Program-made: the position numbers and the translations under genes
Assembly (NCBI GenBank): GCA_023052935.1
Contig: CM041292.1
Span: 137,034,951-137,098,950, forward strand
Origin: Piezodorus guildinii
Taxonomy: Eukaryota > Arthropoda > Insecta > Hemiptera > Pentatomidae
Length of the DNA: 64,000 bases
Direction of reading: 5' to 3'
Notes under the pieces: model-generated
The model's input: only the letters and a program-made list of their open reading frames with translations
The model's database searches: none
Told to the model about the DNA's origin: nothing
Shown here: piece by piece, positions 53,560 through 64,000 of the stretch
Layout of the letters: every line of letters begins with the position of its first letter
Position numbering within the stretch: position 1 is the first letter of the stretch

Positions 53560-54232
53560 CGGTAGCCTTTAACAACTATTCCATCTTGTCACACAAGGAT
53601 GGCCTAAATTCCTTTAAAAAGACCTAAATCCTCAACATGTACTGCTCAATTCCCATCCCATGGTCAAAATCCGTACAATACCTAGGCCTAACTCTAGACA
53701 AATCTCTTATATTCACAGATCATATCAATAGAAAATTTGATAAAGCTAAAAAAATATTAATAAATGTTTCCTAACTTCAATAGAAAATCCCATTTGACTG
53801 CTCATAACAAATAAATAATATATAAATCAGTTATCCGCCCGTTAATTACATACGCTCGCCATTCTGGAGCTCATCCTGCTTGACTAATTACCAAAAACTT
53901 GAAATAATTCAAAACCTGTCAATGCGGATAGTTAATAATTACCCCCGCTACACTATATCTATGCTCCAAGGCTCGCAGCTTCCTACAGTCAATTATTTAT
54001 GTGTAGTTTTTTTGTATAATTTTCCCTACAATCTTAATATAATCCCAATCTAATTTTATCATATGTTATCATATATATGAATTATAAGTACCAAAAAAAA
54101 AAAAAAAAAATTACTTATTGTAAGGTTGACTCATCCGAAATTATTTGTAAACATTTTATAAATTTGTAAATATGCCAATAAAGTTTATTTTATTAGTATT
54201 ATTACTATTATTATTATTATATTGCTCAGATT
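53560..54232 (+). pseudogene. I/Jockey-like LINE, 3' end fragment
   Basis: Conceptual translation with frameshifts gives 'PIPWSKSVQYLGLTLDKSLIF', 'DHINRKFDKAKKIL', 'VIRPLITYA..PFWSSSCLTNYQKLEIIQN' and 'NNYPRY'. This is the thumb and C-terminal block of LINE reverse transcriptases of the I/Jockey group. The 3' UTR ends CAATAAAGTTTATTTTATTAG followed by ATT repeats (54196-54222), so the tail is a trinucleotide repeat. It may belong to the same family as the 36.2 kb fragment, but the two do not overlap. Confidence 0.68.
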
Positions 54233-54994
54233 TCATTCCTGCCCTATCACATTTTTAGATTACCTTTCATCAGATCACAACCAAGTTTTGCTTTTTATGC
54301 ATTCTAATACTATACATATTATAATCTAACCACCATTTGTGTCTAACTTGATGATTTGAATAAAGTTACATAAACATCAGCATTTTTCATAAATTTACCT
54401 TTCACCAGTTTATCTTCGTCTCAAGTTGAAAATGTGATAATGAAACTTTAGTTAGATACAGTTGATTGGTGTAAGTTTATGGGTTTTTTTTTTTTTATTT
54501 ACGCATCCAGCTGCTTATATGAGAGTAGTGCTGAAATTTCTGGATTGAAAATGAAAAAAACATACAATGCTACGCAATATGCATTTTAACGTTCGTTTTA
54601 AGAACGTTGTGAATAAGAAAACAGAGGTAAGTAAAACATGCCATCAAAACACAGTTTATGCCTTCCTAAGAGAGACCCAGTGGAATTCTTCAGTGTTTTA
54701 TTTCCAGTCTTCTGGGATTATAAGGAATTTTACGTGGTGGGACTGGAAAGGGTAAGGTAAGGTATTACAGCCCCAACCTTCCTGAACTCTTGTCCCTCTT
54801 TTATGAGGAAAATAACTCCTAAAAACTATTCCAGGTGAATTATATATTAAAATAACTTCCAAAATATGTTTCTATCTTATTAAATATGTATTAAAAGAGT
54901 TTAGAATACCTTTATAAATATAGAACCAGTAAGGAGTTCAACAAAAGAACTTATACTATAAGTAAGGTGATTTACACAAATACATTGCATATTT
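54233..54994. other. No gene recognised
   Basis: AT-rich. A 62-codon frame at 54567-54755 resembles nothing known. Confidence 0.4.
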
Positions 54995-55450
54995 TATATT
55001 TCATCTATATCACCATCATAAGGCCCTATCTGGACTTACAGAGTTGAGCTTTGGGGCTCTGCTAAACCATCAAATTCTTCCCGTATTCAATCCTTACAAT
55101 CCAAATTCTTTCGAAAAATTCTCAATGCTCCTTACTTTGTCACGAATAAATCATCCAAAAGACCTTGACATCCCATATGTTGCTGATTTGGTTCGAACCA
55201 GATGTCAATTCTTCCATGACAAACTTCACTCCTACTTTAACCCACTAGTTTCAACCCTGGCTTCCTCTTATATTCCTGACAATCCTCCGAGACGTCTGAA
55301 AAAAAAGGTGGCCTCAGGGCATTCTAGTTTACATTACCTAGTGGAGTAATGACAATGAGCATTTTCTCTTCATGTATTTTATCTGACAGCTAATTTACTT
55401 GATTTATTAACTAATACAGTTGTAAATCTCAATAAATAATAAAATTAAAT
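54995..55450 (+). mobile_element. Jockey-like LINE 3' end fragment
   Basis: Contains the 'ELSFGALLNHQILP'/'ELWGSAKPSN' block, 'LDIPYVADLVRTRCQFFHD', 'LHSYFNPLVSTLASS' and 'PDNPPRRLKKKVAS' in a frame open over 101 codons (55044-55349). The 3' UTR ends CTCAATAAATAATAAAAT. It is the least broken of the short copies of this family. Confidence 0.82.
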
Positions 55451-55825
55451 AAAAACATTTATATTTCTCTTTATTAAGGTATTTTGCGTAGCTTTTGGCA
55501 TCATAAGCATCATATTCATCCTTTTAATTATTTTAGTCATTCAAAAGATAATCGCCAAGCTTTAGCTTGCATATAAAATTTCAATTCAAATGTGCAACCA
55601 TCTCTATCACGTCCGTTGCTAAGGGTATCTCCACTTTTATTATTATAAATAATTACTACTATTTACTATAATTATTATAGTATTATAACATACAATATTT
55701 AATATAGTACTATAATTACATAATTGCCGAATAATAGATTAATGTTTACATCAACTACTATTGTTAGAAATCATATATCCACCAACTAAATGTAGTTTCT
55801 AATGACAGTCATAAAATGAATTATT
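55451..55825. other. No gene recognised
   Basis: AT-rich. Confidence 0.5.
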
Positions 55826-56281
55826 AAAAATCTAGGCTGAATCAGCTGATGCGCTCGATGATAACAGTCATACGTTACTTCGTCTCTTAGATTTTTGCTT
55901 TTTTCAGTAGGAATTCGCTTGAGTTCAGTCTGGAAAACATCACTAGACCTCAGGAATACTACAGCAGTGAATATTGGAGAAATTTCGGTAAGCAAAGTTA
56001 TAATTTACTTTGTACAATCACGAAAAAGTGAAAGGAGGGTCACTGATCAGCTGATTGCCGCTAGCTCGGCAAGCTCGGGCTTGCTTTTCTTTCTATCTTT
56101 TTTATTTATTTTTTTTTCCTTCTTATTCTATTATATATATTTATTTCTATTTTTTTTTTTTTAATCAATGCGATATTTTCATCAAGTGATGTCCTCGAAA
56201 GTTACAAGTAAAAGATCTAGATCTGCAGGTTCAAACTAGTCTCCCACAAAACAGAGACCTCGCCGTGATAATAATAAAAAA

Positions 56282-57485
56282 ATGATTCCACCAGCGACTG
56301 CTTCAGCTACCTCTTTAGGATCTGAACCACAGCCTAGCACATCATCACAAGGATTAACTGAAGAATCGCCGTTTTTTACACCGAACCCATTTCAGATCCT
56401 TCAAATTGAAAAAGAAACAATGGAATCTTCTCCTATACCAAAAGAACCACAACCTCCACCAATATTTGTTAAAAATATTAAAAACTTTCAACTTCTGTGT
56501 GTGCATCTAAACAAATTAACCGATCCTAACAGTTATTATTGTATAAGTAGAACCAGTGATACTAAAATATCCCTGACTACCGCTGAAACCTACAGAAAAA
56601 TAGTAAAATATCTGACGGAGACCAAAGCTGATTTTCATACATATCAGTTACGCCAGGAGAGAGCTTTAAGGGTTGTAATTAGAAACCTACACCCTTCGAC
56701 ACCAGCAGCAGCTATCCAAGAAGAACTGACGGAGATAGGCTATAAAGTGCGACAAGTCACCAACGTCCTAAAAGATAAAATTCCTCTGCCTCTATTCTTT
56801 TTGGACTTGGAACCATCAGCAGGAGTTGAAAAAATTTATGACCTCAATAGATTATACTATACTAGCGTAAGAGTTGAAAAACCTTACACTAAGAAAGAAA
56901 TAGTTGAGTGCCACAATTGTCAGGCATATGGTCATACCAGAAGTTATTGTCACCACATACCACGCTGTGTGAAATGCGGTGAACAACATAAGTCAGAAGA
57001 ATGTACAAGACCAAGATCAACACCCGCTGTTTGTGCTCTGTGCCTCAAGGACCACCCGGCTAGCTACAAGGGATGTCAAGTCTACAAGAACCTTTAAAAG
57101 CAGATACCAAAAACCTCAGAATCTGGATGAAACAGCTGAACCGATCAGAAGCAGAAGACAACCTTCAAAAACAATTGATTCCAATGTAACATTTGCCCAT
57201 CTACTTGGAGGTGGGAACCAGAACAAAGAGGCCGAGGCCCTGCCGGAACAATGCACACTTCAAAATCCTCAAACCGTTCCACAACCAACTATTCCCCAAA
57301 ATTTACCCAACCCTCAAAAACCTCATCCGCATCAAATTTCTCATATTCCTCCTCCATCAAATGTCTCAGACCTTACAAGTTTGATGACATCCTTCATCAC
57401 TGAAATCAAATCCCTCGTTATGCCGCTAATATCACTACTTACTAATCTTGTATCAAACTTAATTCCTTCCTTAAAAAATCCTTAA
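56282..57485 (+). pseudogene. Jockey-like ORF1 (gag-like) with three zinc knuckles
   Basis: It would coat element RNA and aid its integration. From ATG 56282, 271 codons run to 57097. The PRE_C2HC region is at about residues 95-200 ('AETYRKIVKYLTETKADFHT', 'VVIRNLHPST', 'GYKVRQVTNVL'). Zinc knuckles follow: 'CHNCQAYGHTRSYC' (perfect C-x2-C-x4-H-x4-C), 'CVKCGEQHKSEEC' and 'CALCLKDHPASYKGC'. A stop after 'VYKNL' reflects a frameshift: the next frame continues to 57485 with a Pro-rich tail and a hydrophobic Ser/Leu end, matching the tail position in the 13 kb copy. The stop TAA (57483-57485) directly abuts the ORF2 ATG. Confidence 0.88.
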
Positions 57486-60164
57486 ATGACTTCACCTAAC
57501 TCCTTATCCATTCTCCTATGGAATGCGAATGGTGTTAGAAATCATACTGACGAACTTACAGCTTTATTGCAAGACAAAACTGTTGACGTAGCAATTATTA
57601 CTGAAACTAGACTAACCACTAAACAGTACTTTAAAATACCTCAATACGTAACATACCGTACGGACCACCCAGACAGCTAAGCCCATGCCGGTACTGCTGT
57701 CATTGTGCACCAGTCCCTCTCTCATCACTTACTCCCACTTCCTACCTTGATTTCCTACAAACCACAGCCATAGTAATCAAAACTTTTTCCTTTCCTGTAA
57801 CCCTTACATCAGCATATTGCCCTCCCAAACATTCCATTTCCAACACCGAATTTGTATCCTTTCTAAATTTCTTAGGAAATCATTTCATTCTGGGTGCAGA
57901 CTTAAATGCCAAGCATCAACAGTGGGGTTCGAGAACCACGAATTCTCGTGGACGAAATTTGCTGTCTGCACTCAACTCCCGTCATTTCAATCTCCTGCCT
58001 CCTGATTCCCCTACCTACTGGCCAACCGATCCCAACCGTAATCCTGACATCCTTGACTTCTTCATTCACAGCGGATTAGGCTCCCTCAACTATTCCGTAA
58101 CTCGCCTTGATGAACTATCCTCTGACCATAGTCCACTGATCCTTAAAGTATCCCTAACTCCTATTCCGAAACCCATTCCACCTTCATTTATCCGAGGCCC
58201 TGTCAACTGGAACCTCTTCCGCCAAATCCTTACCGATAATATTGACCTCAGTGTGACCCTCAAAACACCGGATGACCTTGATGATATCCGTCTACTCCTT
58301 ACTACCGCCCTTCAGCAGCTGTCTGACTGCCTCTCTCCTAAGCACTCCAATAGAACTCCTCAGCAAAACCATTTACCTCAACACCTAGCTTACCTCATCC
58401 ATGCAAAACGCCGAGCCAGATCATTATGGCAAAGAACCCGACACCCAACAGATCGCCGCTCCTATAACTTTTATTGTAGGCAATTAAAGCGGGAGTTGGC
58501 GACCTTCCGTTCTCAGTCCTTTAATTCCTACCTCTCCTCTCTATCAGCTCGAGATAATTCCCTGTGGAATGTGACCAAAAAGATCCTAAAATACCACAAA
58601 GTTTCCCATCCTCTCCGGCGTGGTGATGACTCCTGGGCTGCGTCTGATGCAGATAAAGTCGAGGAATTCGCCACACACCTCTCCAAAGTATTCACTCCTC
58701 ACCCGGAATCCAACAGAAATCATACCACAACAGTTGAAGAATTCCTTTTCTCAACAATACCTCTTTCCCTACCTCCTAAAGCTATTAATCCATCTGAGGT
58801 GAAATATCTTCTTCAAAAACTGACCCTTCGTAAATCTCCTGGACACGATCTCCTTACCCCCCAGATCCTGCGACAACTTCCCCAGAAAGCCATTATTTTT
58901 CTTACATACATCTACAACTGCATCCTTCGCACCACCTATTTTCCTCTCTTATGGAAACATTCCACAATCTTTCTATTCCTAAAACCAGGTAAACCTTCCA
59001 GTAACACTTCATCCTACAGACCTATTAGTCTACTCCCCATCCTCTCAAAAGTCTTTGAAAAACTCCTTCTAAAACGAATCCTGCCTATATTTGAATCACA
59101 AAATCTTCCTTCCATCAGTTTGGTTTCCGTGCTCATCATTCTACTGTTCAACAAGGACTCCGAGTTGTAGACCATATTTCCTCAGCCCTTGAATGCAAAG
59201 AGTATTGTTCTGGTGCGTTTCTGGACATAGCGCAAGCTTTTGACCGGGTATGGCACACCGGATTACTCTTCAAGCTTAAAACGCATTTACCCCAGTCTCT
59301 ATACCTCATTCTACGATCCTATCTCTCAAACCGCTCCTTCCGAGTTCGCTGTGGTGTAGAATTTTCTAACTTTTATCCCATTGAGGCCGGTGTTCCTCAA
59401 GGCAGCGTCTTGGGACCCGTCCTCTACATCCTTTACACTGCTGATATTCCTATTCATCCTGACACCTTTCTGGCAACATTTGCAGATGACACCGCCATCC
59501 TATCATCCAATTCCGATCCTGAAATAGCATCCTTAATCCTGCAAAGACACTTTGTCTTATCGAGGACTGGTGTAATGCTTGGCGTATTAAGGTTAATGAA
59601 AGCAAATGCACCCACGTCACCTTCACCCTTCGACGCAAATCCTGTCCAATGGTTCATTTCAATTCCATACCGCTTCCTTCCTCAGACACAGTCCGGTATC
59701 TTGGCTGACTACTAGACAAAAGATTGACCTGGAACCCACATACAAGACTTAAACGAAAAGAACTCAACAGACGATTCGGACAGTTATACAGACTACTAAA
59801 CAGAAAATCTAAGCTTACAGTTGACAACAAATTATTACTTTACAAGACAATACTGAAACCAATGTGGACCTACGGACTTGAACTATGGGGGACAGCCAAA
59901 CGTTCTAACATCAAACGCATTCAATCCTTTCAATCCAAAGTCCTCTGAACAATAGTAAATGCTCCTTATCATGTCTCCAACTATACCTTACACCACGACC
60001 TTAATGTTCCATTTATTTCAGACCTGATTCCATCTAAATTTTCCAAATTCCACCAGAACCTCATTCATCATCCTAATCCTCTAGCACAATCCCTATCCAG
60101 CTCCACTCATCCATACAACCCTCCTAGAAGGTTGAAACGGCAGTGGCCCCGATACATATTGTAA
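57486..60164 (+). pseudogene. Jockey-like ORF2: endonuclease and reverse transcriptase
   Basis: The enzyme nicks target DNA and reverse-transcribes the element RNA. The endonuclease shows 'WNANG' (about residues 12-16), 'IITETRLT', 'GADLNAKHQQWGSRTTNSRG' and 'LSSDHSPL' (SDH motif). The reverse transcriptase shows 'RKSPGHDLLT', 'SSYRPISLLPILSKVFEKL', 'FLDIAQAFDRVWH' (motif A), 'AGVPQGSVLGPVLY' (motif B) and 'TFADDTAIL' (motif C). The C-terminal part includes 'LDKRLTWNPHTRLKRKELNR', 'LELWGTAKRSNIK' and a 'NPPRRLKRQW' end. The longest open stretch is 57959-59170. Lesions: a TAA near 57679, frame changes near 57780, 59130 and 59570, a stop near 59713 and a TGA near 59946. No CCHC knuckle is present, consistent with Jockey. 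Confidence 0.88.
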
Positions 60165-60611
60165 ACATCTATTCTGGAGTTCTGACACTGGTCAGATTCT
60201 CCTCATGTGCGGTGTGATTGTGGCTGTGGCGCCCTCACTTAGCTTCCGCTGGCTCTCACCAGTGATGCGGCTGAGAGGGAGGCGCTGGGATCCTTTTGAC
60301 TCAGCTTGTCCTTCCACAAGTGGGGGGACAAGCCCCGTCTGGGGTTCCCGAGCTGATTGTAAATATTGTACATAGGTATGAATGTGACATGTTTTGTTTA
60401 TTTATTTGTTAACTTCATTTATTTGTATTTATTTTGTCTATAAATTTTGTTATTGTATACGTTTATTTATTTTGATTTTATTTTATGTAATTTGACTTTC
60501 CTTTTGTTTATATTGTAAATATTGTATGAATGAGATCCTGTAGCACTATTATTATTGTCTATTATGACAAATTGTAATATATACGAATAAAAAAAAAATA
60601 AAAAAATCTAG
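60165..60611 (+). mobile_element. 3' UTR and tail of the Jockey-like LINE
   Basis: Contains a GC-richer start (60200-60350), TGTAAATATTGTACATAGGTA, a T-rich middle, a CACTATTATTATTGTC word and an AATAAAAAAAAAATAAAAAAA tail. Confidence 0.7.
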
Positions 60612-61225
60612 AAATTTTACTATTTTCTATTGTAAAGACAAACGAGAGTGAGCTTAATTCATTTCTCATGAAGTATATAGAAGTCAATAATTACTTTTAA
60701 AAAAATATTCCATGAAAAAATGATATTTCTTCAAATGTTTAACGTCTGATCAAGAATGTGTGAGAAATGTGGCTTCTCAACGTTTACCTCATTCTATTAT
60801 AGCATTTATATGTATTTTTTTAATTGAACAGTAACGTTTAGTTAAATATGCTAAATATAAATAGATCAGGACCGCATATCAACTGAATGTAATTTATTTC
60901 ACATTATGAATGGAAGTGAATTAATGAAAAAATGAAATATTCTATCGTGTACAATTTGAACTGATAAAATTCAGATAATGTATGGCACCTGATACATAAC
61001 ATAGAACTTTGATGTATAAAATAACATTATTTTAAGTATTGAAACGACGTTACTTGAAAACTTTAAGTGAATTTCATTGGTGTTTTTGATCATTAAAATT
61101 AACTATTAGTGAATGGTTGCTAAATTTGCATAAAGTTTCAATCGAATTATTTTATATAGGCATTTTTATGACCTCATTAAACAAACAATTTTTAGGCGCG
61201 TTATTCTAAAAATGTAAATGGTCAA
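60612..61225. other. No gene recognised
   Basis: AT-rich unassigned DNA. Confidence 0.5.
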
Positions 61226-63730
61226 TCTATTATATATAATAATAATAATAATAAAAATAACTTTATTCTGGGACCATGCCCCTTAAGAAAAACATTGTAG
61301 TACAGTAAATATACACTTCAATAAATACATGTCTGGCCGAGAGACAAAAAAAAAATTTTTATTTATAAATGTTCAAAAAAAATATAAAAAATAATAAAAT
61401 CTATTTATATAAATATATACAAAATATATAGAATATAAACAAATGGAAAACAATTGTTACAAAATAATACAGCTGAACAATTTCCAAGTAAATAAAATAA
61501 ATGAATTAATCCATAACTCTAGGATTTTGATAAAATAAAAAAAATCTGTCCTTCGTTAAAAGTAGAATGTTGGATTAACAATTTTACCATTAGTGTGCGT
61601 CTCTTTGGGATCCTAGAAGGTGGTGGAAAAAATGGGATTTGAATGAGAGAAGGGAAGAGGCATGGCGAATATGATTAGGTAGGGAATTCCAGAGAGATGC
61701 AGAGCGGATATAAAAGGGATTATCAAATGATTTTTTTCTATGGGTAGGAATGTAAAGATCGGAATGGCGTGATCTGGTTTCAAATGAGTGAATTGATGGT
61801 TTGAATTGAAGGATACTATAAATGTATGGAGGATGTTGAGAATTAATGACTTGGTAGAGGTATGTTCCGAGGAAATATTGTCTACGCATGGAAGGTAGGA
61901 GCTACTTCAATTCGCTGTACAAGTGGGTTACTGACGACCTCCTGAAGGCACCGAAGATAAATCTTATAAACATATTCATAATCCGCTTGAGTCTGTTATC
62001 AAGTACAGTCAGGAGGCCCCCTATATACCACACAGCAATAATCTAAGTGGGGGAAAATAAGCGAGGAAACCAGCATCCTACGGGTGGGAAGTGGGAGGAG
62101 ATGACGGGAGCGATGGAAGAACTTAAGAAAACTTATAGTTCGTCTGGAAATTTGAACAATGTGGGGTTCCATGGAAGGGTTTGATCTATGGTAATGGTAC
62201 GAGGTTATTGACAGTGGAACTGAAGGTAATTGGGTGATCATTTAGGATTAGACTTGGAAGTGTAGTATGAGATCTGAGGAGGGAATTAGAACCTATTAGG
62301 ATGGCCTGAGTTTTCATAGCATTTAGCCTTAGTTTATTCTGGTTTGCCCAGGCACTGATTATATCAAGGTCTTCCTGAGCTGGCTAGGAAAGGAGATAGA
62401 GGGTGATTAGGAATGGTAACAGCTTGAGTCCTGTCGGAAAGGAAAGATTGAAACCAACGAATTATGCTATTGGAAAATGATAAAGATTTTAGTTTGGAAA
62501 AAAGGATAGAATGGTCAAGAGAGTCAAAAGCTTTTGTAAAGTCTAGAAGTATGAGCACTGTCATCTTTTTTTCGTCCATAGCTATCCATAACTAGTATGA
62601 ATGTCGCTAGTGAATTTTAGGAGAGCGGATTGAGTGGAAAAGCCGGGACGAAAACCAGATTGGAGAGGATCAAGTAGTTTGGAATTTTCAAGGAAATTCG
62701 ATAGTTGAGATTGAACTATTCTTTCGAGCGGTTTAGAAAGGTTTGAGAGGATAGAGATAGGGCGATAGTCTTTAGGGGAAGTGGGGTTAAAGGTTTTATT
62801 AATAGGGTGTACGATTGCTTTTTTCCAGGAGGTAGGGAATACGGAGTTTTGGAAGGAAAAGTTATATATGTAGAGTAGGGCAGGTAAGATTTCGGGAAGG
62901 TATAATTTTATTAATTTGACAGGTATACCATAAGTCCTATAGAATTGGTGTGGGATTTCATAACGGAGGAAATTAGGCCAGCTGGTGAGATATCGGAAAA
63001 ATAAAAATTATCGAGATTAAATGAAGAAACCAGCAGAAAGTCGGAGGGAAGTTGAGGAGAGCCGTTAGTGAAGCAGATGAGAAATATGAATTTATTTCAT
63101 CAGGTGAGACCTGAAATAGTTGAGAGGAAGAGGATTTGCAGAGGGATAGTTTGCGAAGTGTTTGCCATTTTGATTGAGAATCAGGTGCTGAGGATAGGTC
63201 ATCGTGAAAGTATTTCGATTTCGCTTGTTTAATTGCTGCCTGTGTCAGATTGCGGAGTGCCCTGAACGTTTGGTAGTCATCTGTAAGTCTGGTACGTCTA
63301 AAGCGTCTACGGGCTGCCTAAGGCCTTTTTTGTAAGTCTTTTATCTCTTGACACATCCAAGGAGCAGGTCGACGACGAAAGGTAGTGGTTTTGAGAGGAG
63401 CATGGGAGTCAAGGATACTAAGTAAATTGGAGGTGAGGATGTCTACCATCGAATCGATGGAAGAGCAGGAATATATTTCATACCAATTTAAGGATTCAAG
63501 GTCGGGTAAAATATTTTCTCGGGTTAGGCTATCTAGGTTACGGAAAGATATAGTTTTGGGTAGGAACACTGGAGTTTGGAAATCATATGTTATCTGGATG
63601 AGGTCATGGGATGATAAGAACGGAACCGGAAGTTGGGATGCAGATAGAAGTTTATGTCCTGAATCGATGACATGCAGGATAGATATTACTTATAGTTTTA
63701 TGAAAACCTCCTCCAGGCTGCCATAAGAGT
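61226..63730 (-). mobile_element. CR1-like LINE, degenerate, internally deleted
   Basis: On the minus strand the order is endonuclease-to-RT linker, reverse transcriptase and C-terminal domain. The 3' end reads CTTAAGGGGCATGGTCCCAGAATAAAGTTATTTTT then ATT repeats (61237-61254), a GC stem-loop followed by a trinucleotide tail. This resembles the 4.05 and 6.39 kb fragments. No endonuclease core was found, so it is 5'-truncated. The plus-strand frame at 63385-63726 is a shadow. Confidence 0.8.
61590..63570 (-). pseudogene. CR1-like LINE ORF2 remnant (reverse transcriptase)
   Basis: From upstream: 'NILPDLESLNWYEIY..SSIDSMVDIL' and 'RRRPAPWMCQEIKDL' (linker, 63569-63318). Then 'FPTSWKKAIVHPINK', 'KDYRPISILSNLSKPLERIV' and 'LQSGFRPGFSTQSALL' (about 62890-62620), and 'LILLDFTKAFDSLDHSILFS' (motif A, catalytic Asp, 62579-62364). 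The frame then jumps from 'HPLSPFLAS' to 'AQEDLDIISAWANQNKLRLN', so motif B and the YADD motif C are deleted near 62380. The C-terminus ends 'FYIRSASLWNSLPNHIR', typical of CR1-type LINEs (61889-61590). Stops and frameshifts are numerous. L2 or another relative is possible. Confidence 0.8.
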
Positions 63731-64000
63731 ATTTAAATCTATATTAAACAATGTGAATAGCATTTCTCGTTACGATTGCAATGTTTATACAAATTCATAC
63801 TTGTTGACGTCCACAACATAATCTAGGGGTGAAATAAATACTGTTAATAACCAAATATGTCCTAATGATGTTTTGGGTAAAGCCATTTTTTATACATTTA
63901 TTTACAATACTAAATGTTTTGTCAAAATTGTTATTTACCATCTGAACAAAAAAAAATTGAAGCAAACAAAATGTTTTCTTCCGAATGCTTAATTTATCGA
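63731..64000. other. No gene recognised
   Basis: AT-rich unassigned DNA up to the window end. Confidence 0.5.

Larger units (their letters stand above)
55826..60611 (+). mobile_element. Jockey-like LINE, near full length, inactivated
   Basis: Carries a 5' UTR, ORF1, ORF2, a 3' UTR of about 430 bases and an A-rich tail (60589-60606). AAAAATCTAG occurs at 55826-55835 and again at the tail junction (60602-60611). Only TCTAG is unambiguous, so the TSD and 5' boundary are tentative. Coding lesions: a frame change in ORF1 near 57095, a stop near 57679, and several shifts in ORF2. The 3' UTR is the source family of the fragments at 9.9 and 38.9 kb. Confidence 0.85.

Noticed and set aside
63385..63726. 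Plus-strand open frame of 113 codons
   Set aside because: Opposite strand of the CR1-like linker; no family resemblance of its own.

Overview
This window reads as nuclear DNA from an animal, most likely an insect. It is strongly AT-rich, has no bacterial-style operons, and is packed with interspersed repeats typical of arthropods: Jockey-, I-, R1-, R2-, CR1- and RTE-like LINEs, Penelope-like elements (PLEs), tRNA-derived SINEs, a mariner and a Ty3/gypsy scrap. The order of insect cannot be fixed. I found no convincing host protein-coding gene, no rRNA and no functional tRNA gene, so the window is probably intergenic or deep intronic.

Layout. 0-3.4 kb: a Jockey-like 3' end and unassigned AT-rich DNA with a long hairpin. 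3.4-7.8 kb: a near-identical tandem duplication of about 2 kb carrying a PLE terminus, a LINE 3' end and a GC-richer unique block. 8.2-10.8 kb: two SINEs, a gypsy integrase scrap, an old unclassified repeat (X) and a Jockey-like 3' UTR. 11.8-16.8 kb: a second copy of repeat X, with a Jockey-like 5' half (ORF1 plus endonuclease) next to a separate 5'-truncated Jockey-like copy that has a poly(A) tail and a 13-bp target-site duplication (TSD). 17.9-19.4 kb: repeat Y and two SINEs. 23.0-27.6 kb: a PLE-rich cluster with a mariner remnant, a PLE carrying a GIY-YIG endonuclease, two compact hairpin elements with TSDs and hammerhead-ribozyme-like boxes, and a 100-bp tandem repeat. 28.4-32.6 kb: an R2-clade LINE with its restriction-like endonuclease, a Jockey 3' end and an RTE-like tail. 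36-42 kb: I-like, SINE, Jockey and R1 fragments. 43.8-47.2 kb: the best-preserved element, a 5'-truncated LINE with endonuclease, reverse transcriptase and zinc knuckle, one frameshift and a perfect 15-bp TSD. 49-55 kb: small LINE and SINE fragments. 55.8-60.6 kb: a nearly full-length but broken Jockey-like element. 61.2-63.7 kb: a degenerate CR1-like copy on the minus strand.

The LINE-encoded proteins would nick target DNA and copy their RNA into it by target-primed reverse transcription. The SINEs have no protein and must borrow LINE machinery. The PLE-derived hairpin elements have lost coding sequence but keep terminal structure, a 34-37-nt tail and 13-bp TSDs, which suggests they were moved in trans. 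Every coding element here carries lesions. The clean TSDs at 14.4/16.8, 25.5/25.75, 27.3/27.6 and 43.8/47.2 kb mark the youngest insertions.
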